64,000 nucleotides of DNA from positions 496,001 through 560,000 of the forward strand of contig BMSW01000001.1 of the NCBI GenBank assembly GCA_014649355.1. Reading direction: 5' to 3'. Below, one piece after another: positions 63,332-64,000 of the stretch. Under the pieces are notes generated by a model. The model was not told where the DNA came from. It made no database searches and saw only the letters and a program-made list of their open reading frames with translations. This DNA comes from Streptomyces althioticus. Its GTDB lineage: Bacteria; Actinomycetota; Actinomycetes; Streptomycetales; Streptomycetaceae. The translations under genes were made by a program, and so were the position numbers. Each line of letters opens with the position of its first letter. The first letter of the stretch is position 1.

Positions 63332-63432
63332 CGGGGGCGGGATGTACCGTCACACTCCGCAGCGTCACCATGACCCGACCCCGGGGTGAAGCGCCTGGGG
63401 AGGCCCGAGCGTCGACGGAGAGAAGAGCGAAG

Positions 63433-64000
63433 TTGTCCCCGACCAGCGAGACCGCGAACGGCGGCCGCCGACTCGTCATCGTCGAGTCGCCTGCCAAGGC
63501 GAAGACGATCAAGGGCTATCTCGGCCCCGGCTACATCGTCGAGGCGAGCGTCGGGCACATTCGCGACCTTCCCAACGGCGCTGCCGAGGTTCCGGACAAG
63601 TACACCGGCGAGGTGCGCCGCCTCGGTGTGGACGTCGACCATGACTTCCAGCCGATCTATGTGGTCAACGCGGACAAGAAAGCGCAGGTCAAGAAGCTCA
63701 AGGACCTGCTGAAGGAGTCCGACGAACTCTTCCTCGCCACCGATGAGGACCGCGAGGGCGAGGCCATCGCGTGGCACCTCCAGGAAGTGCTCAAGCCGAA
63801 GATCCCGGTCAAGCGCATGGTGTTCCACGAGATCACCAAGGACGCGATCCGGGAGGCCGTGGCCAACCCGCGCGAGCTCAACCAGAAGCTGGTCGACGCC
63901 CAGGAGACCCGCCGCATCCTCGACCGTCTCTACGGCTACGAGGTCTCGCCGGTCCTGTGGAAGAAGGTCATGCCCCGGCTGTCCGCCGGCCGCGTGCAGT
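63433..64000 (+). CDS. topA: DNA topoisomerase I, N-terminal part (3' end outside window)
   Basis: The gene is cut by the right edge, so about 189 residues are visible. It starts TTG 63433 after GGAGAGAAGAGCG, giving [31 protein letters not shown], the usual topA start. The TOPRIM domain is complete: the Glu of [11 protein letters not shown] near 14 and the [12 protein letters not shown]sp-rich motif near 100. The sequence stops around SAGRVQ, before the catalytic tyrosine. Topoisomerase I relaxes negative supercoils. Confidence 0.95.
   Translation, partial: MSPTSETANGGRRLVIVESPAKAKTIKGYLGPGYIVEASVGHIRDLPNGAAEVPDKYTGEVRRLGVDVDHDFQPIYVVNADKKAQVKKLKDLLKESDELFLATDEDREGEAIAWHLQEVLKPKIPVKRMVFHEITKDAIREAVANPRELNQKLVDAQETRRILDRLYGYEVSPVLWKKVMPRLSAGRVQ

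Overview
The window is a stretch of chromosome from a Streptomyces-like actinomycete. GC content is very high with strong G/C bias at third codon positions, many start codons are GTG, and many genes join through 4-base ATGA or GTGA overlaps. It carries developmental genes typical of the genus: bldG with its anti-sigma neighbour, wblA, crp and a K+-independent H+-pyrophosphatase. From memory, and not searched, the order matches the S. coelicolor SCO3614 (asd) to SCO3543 (topA) interval. Much of 20-57 kb also matches the M. tuberculosis Rv3683-Rv3646c interval: metallophosphatase, PBP, WhiB, two ArsA-like ATPases, RidA, MBL hydrolase, Crp, Nth, Nudix, MarP, epoxide hydrolase, Acs, HAD phosphatase, Tad cluster, helicase and topA.

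Layout. 0-6 kb: the end of asd, an ECF sigma factor coupled to an unusual acidic single-pass membrane protein, SURF1, and an S9 peptidase. 6-14 kb: ion and redox physiology, with a two-TM double-RCK protein, a TetR regulator plus quinone-oxidoreductase-like enzyme joined by three matching operator palindromes, an ArsB/NhaD-type transporter, and a CPA2 antiporter next to its RCK-C partner. 14.4-19.1 kb: an accessory, decaying stretch ending at a tRNA-Pro(CGG) gene. It holds a VapB antitoxin with a frameshifted VapC, small Streptomyces-specific proteins, a TetR/acyltransferase pair, an AraC remnant and a frameshifted membrane-protein remnant.

19-33 kb: membrane protein, metallophosphoesterase, GatB/YqeY protein, class A PBP, WblA, the two ArsA-like ATPases, DUF4177, RidA, Nudix, MBL hydrolase, Crp and endonuclease III with a histone-H1-like tail. 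33-47 kb: CoA-type Nudix, MarP-like protease, epoxide hydrolase, holin-like protein, NhaA, acetyl-CoA synthetase, a SulP-STAS-carbonic anhydrase fusion, a deacetylase-like lipoprotein, a CooC/MinD-like ATPase and a Fic-like protein with a degenerate motif. 47-57.5 kb: HAD phosphatase, a compact Tad pilus cluster (CpaE/Ssd, TadA, TadB, TadC, DUF4244 pilin candidate, TadE, TadG-like), a convergent overlapping helicase, bldG and its anti-sigma kinase. 57.5-64 kb: H+-pyrophosphatase, a lipoprotein, a methyltransferase, a small membrane protein and the 5' part of topA.

No complete mobile element, CRISPR array or obvious biosynthetic cluster is visible. I did not find a clearly new multi-gene defence or metabolic system. 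The best leads are the broken VapBC, the TetR operator trio, the pseudo-Fic protein beside a P-loop ATPase, the asymmetric ArsA pair, several tandem-repeat intergenic regions, and a recurrent leaderless-promoter architecture.
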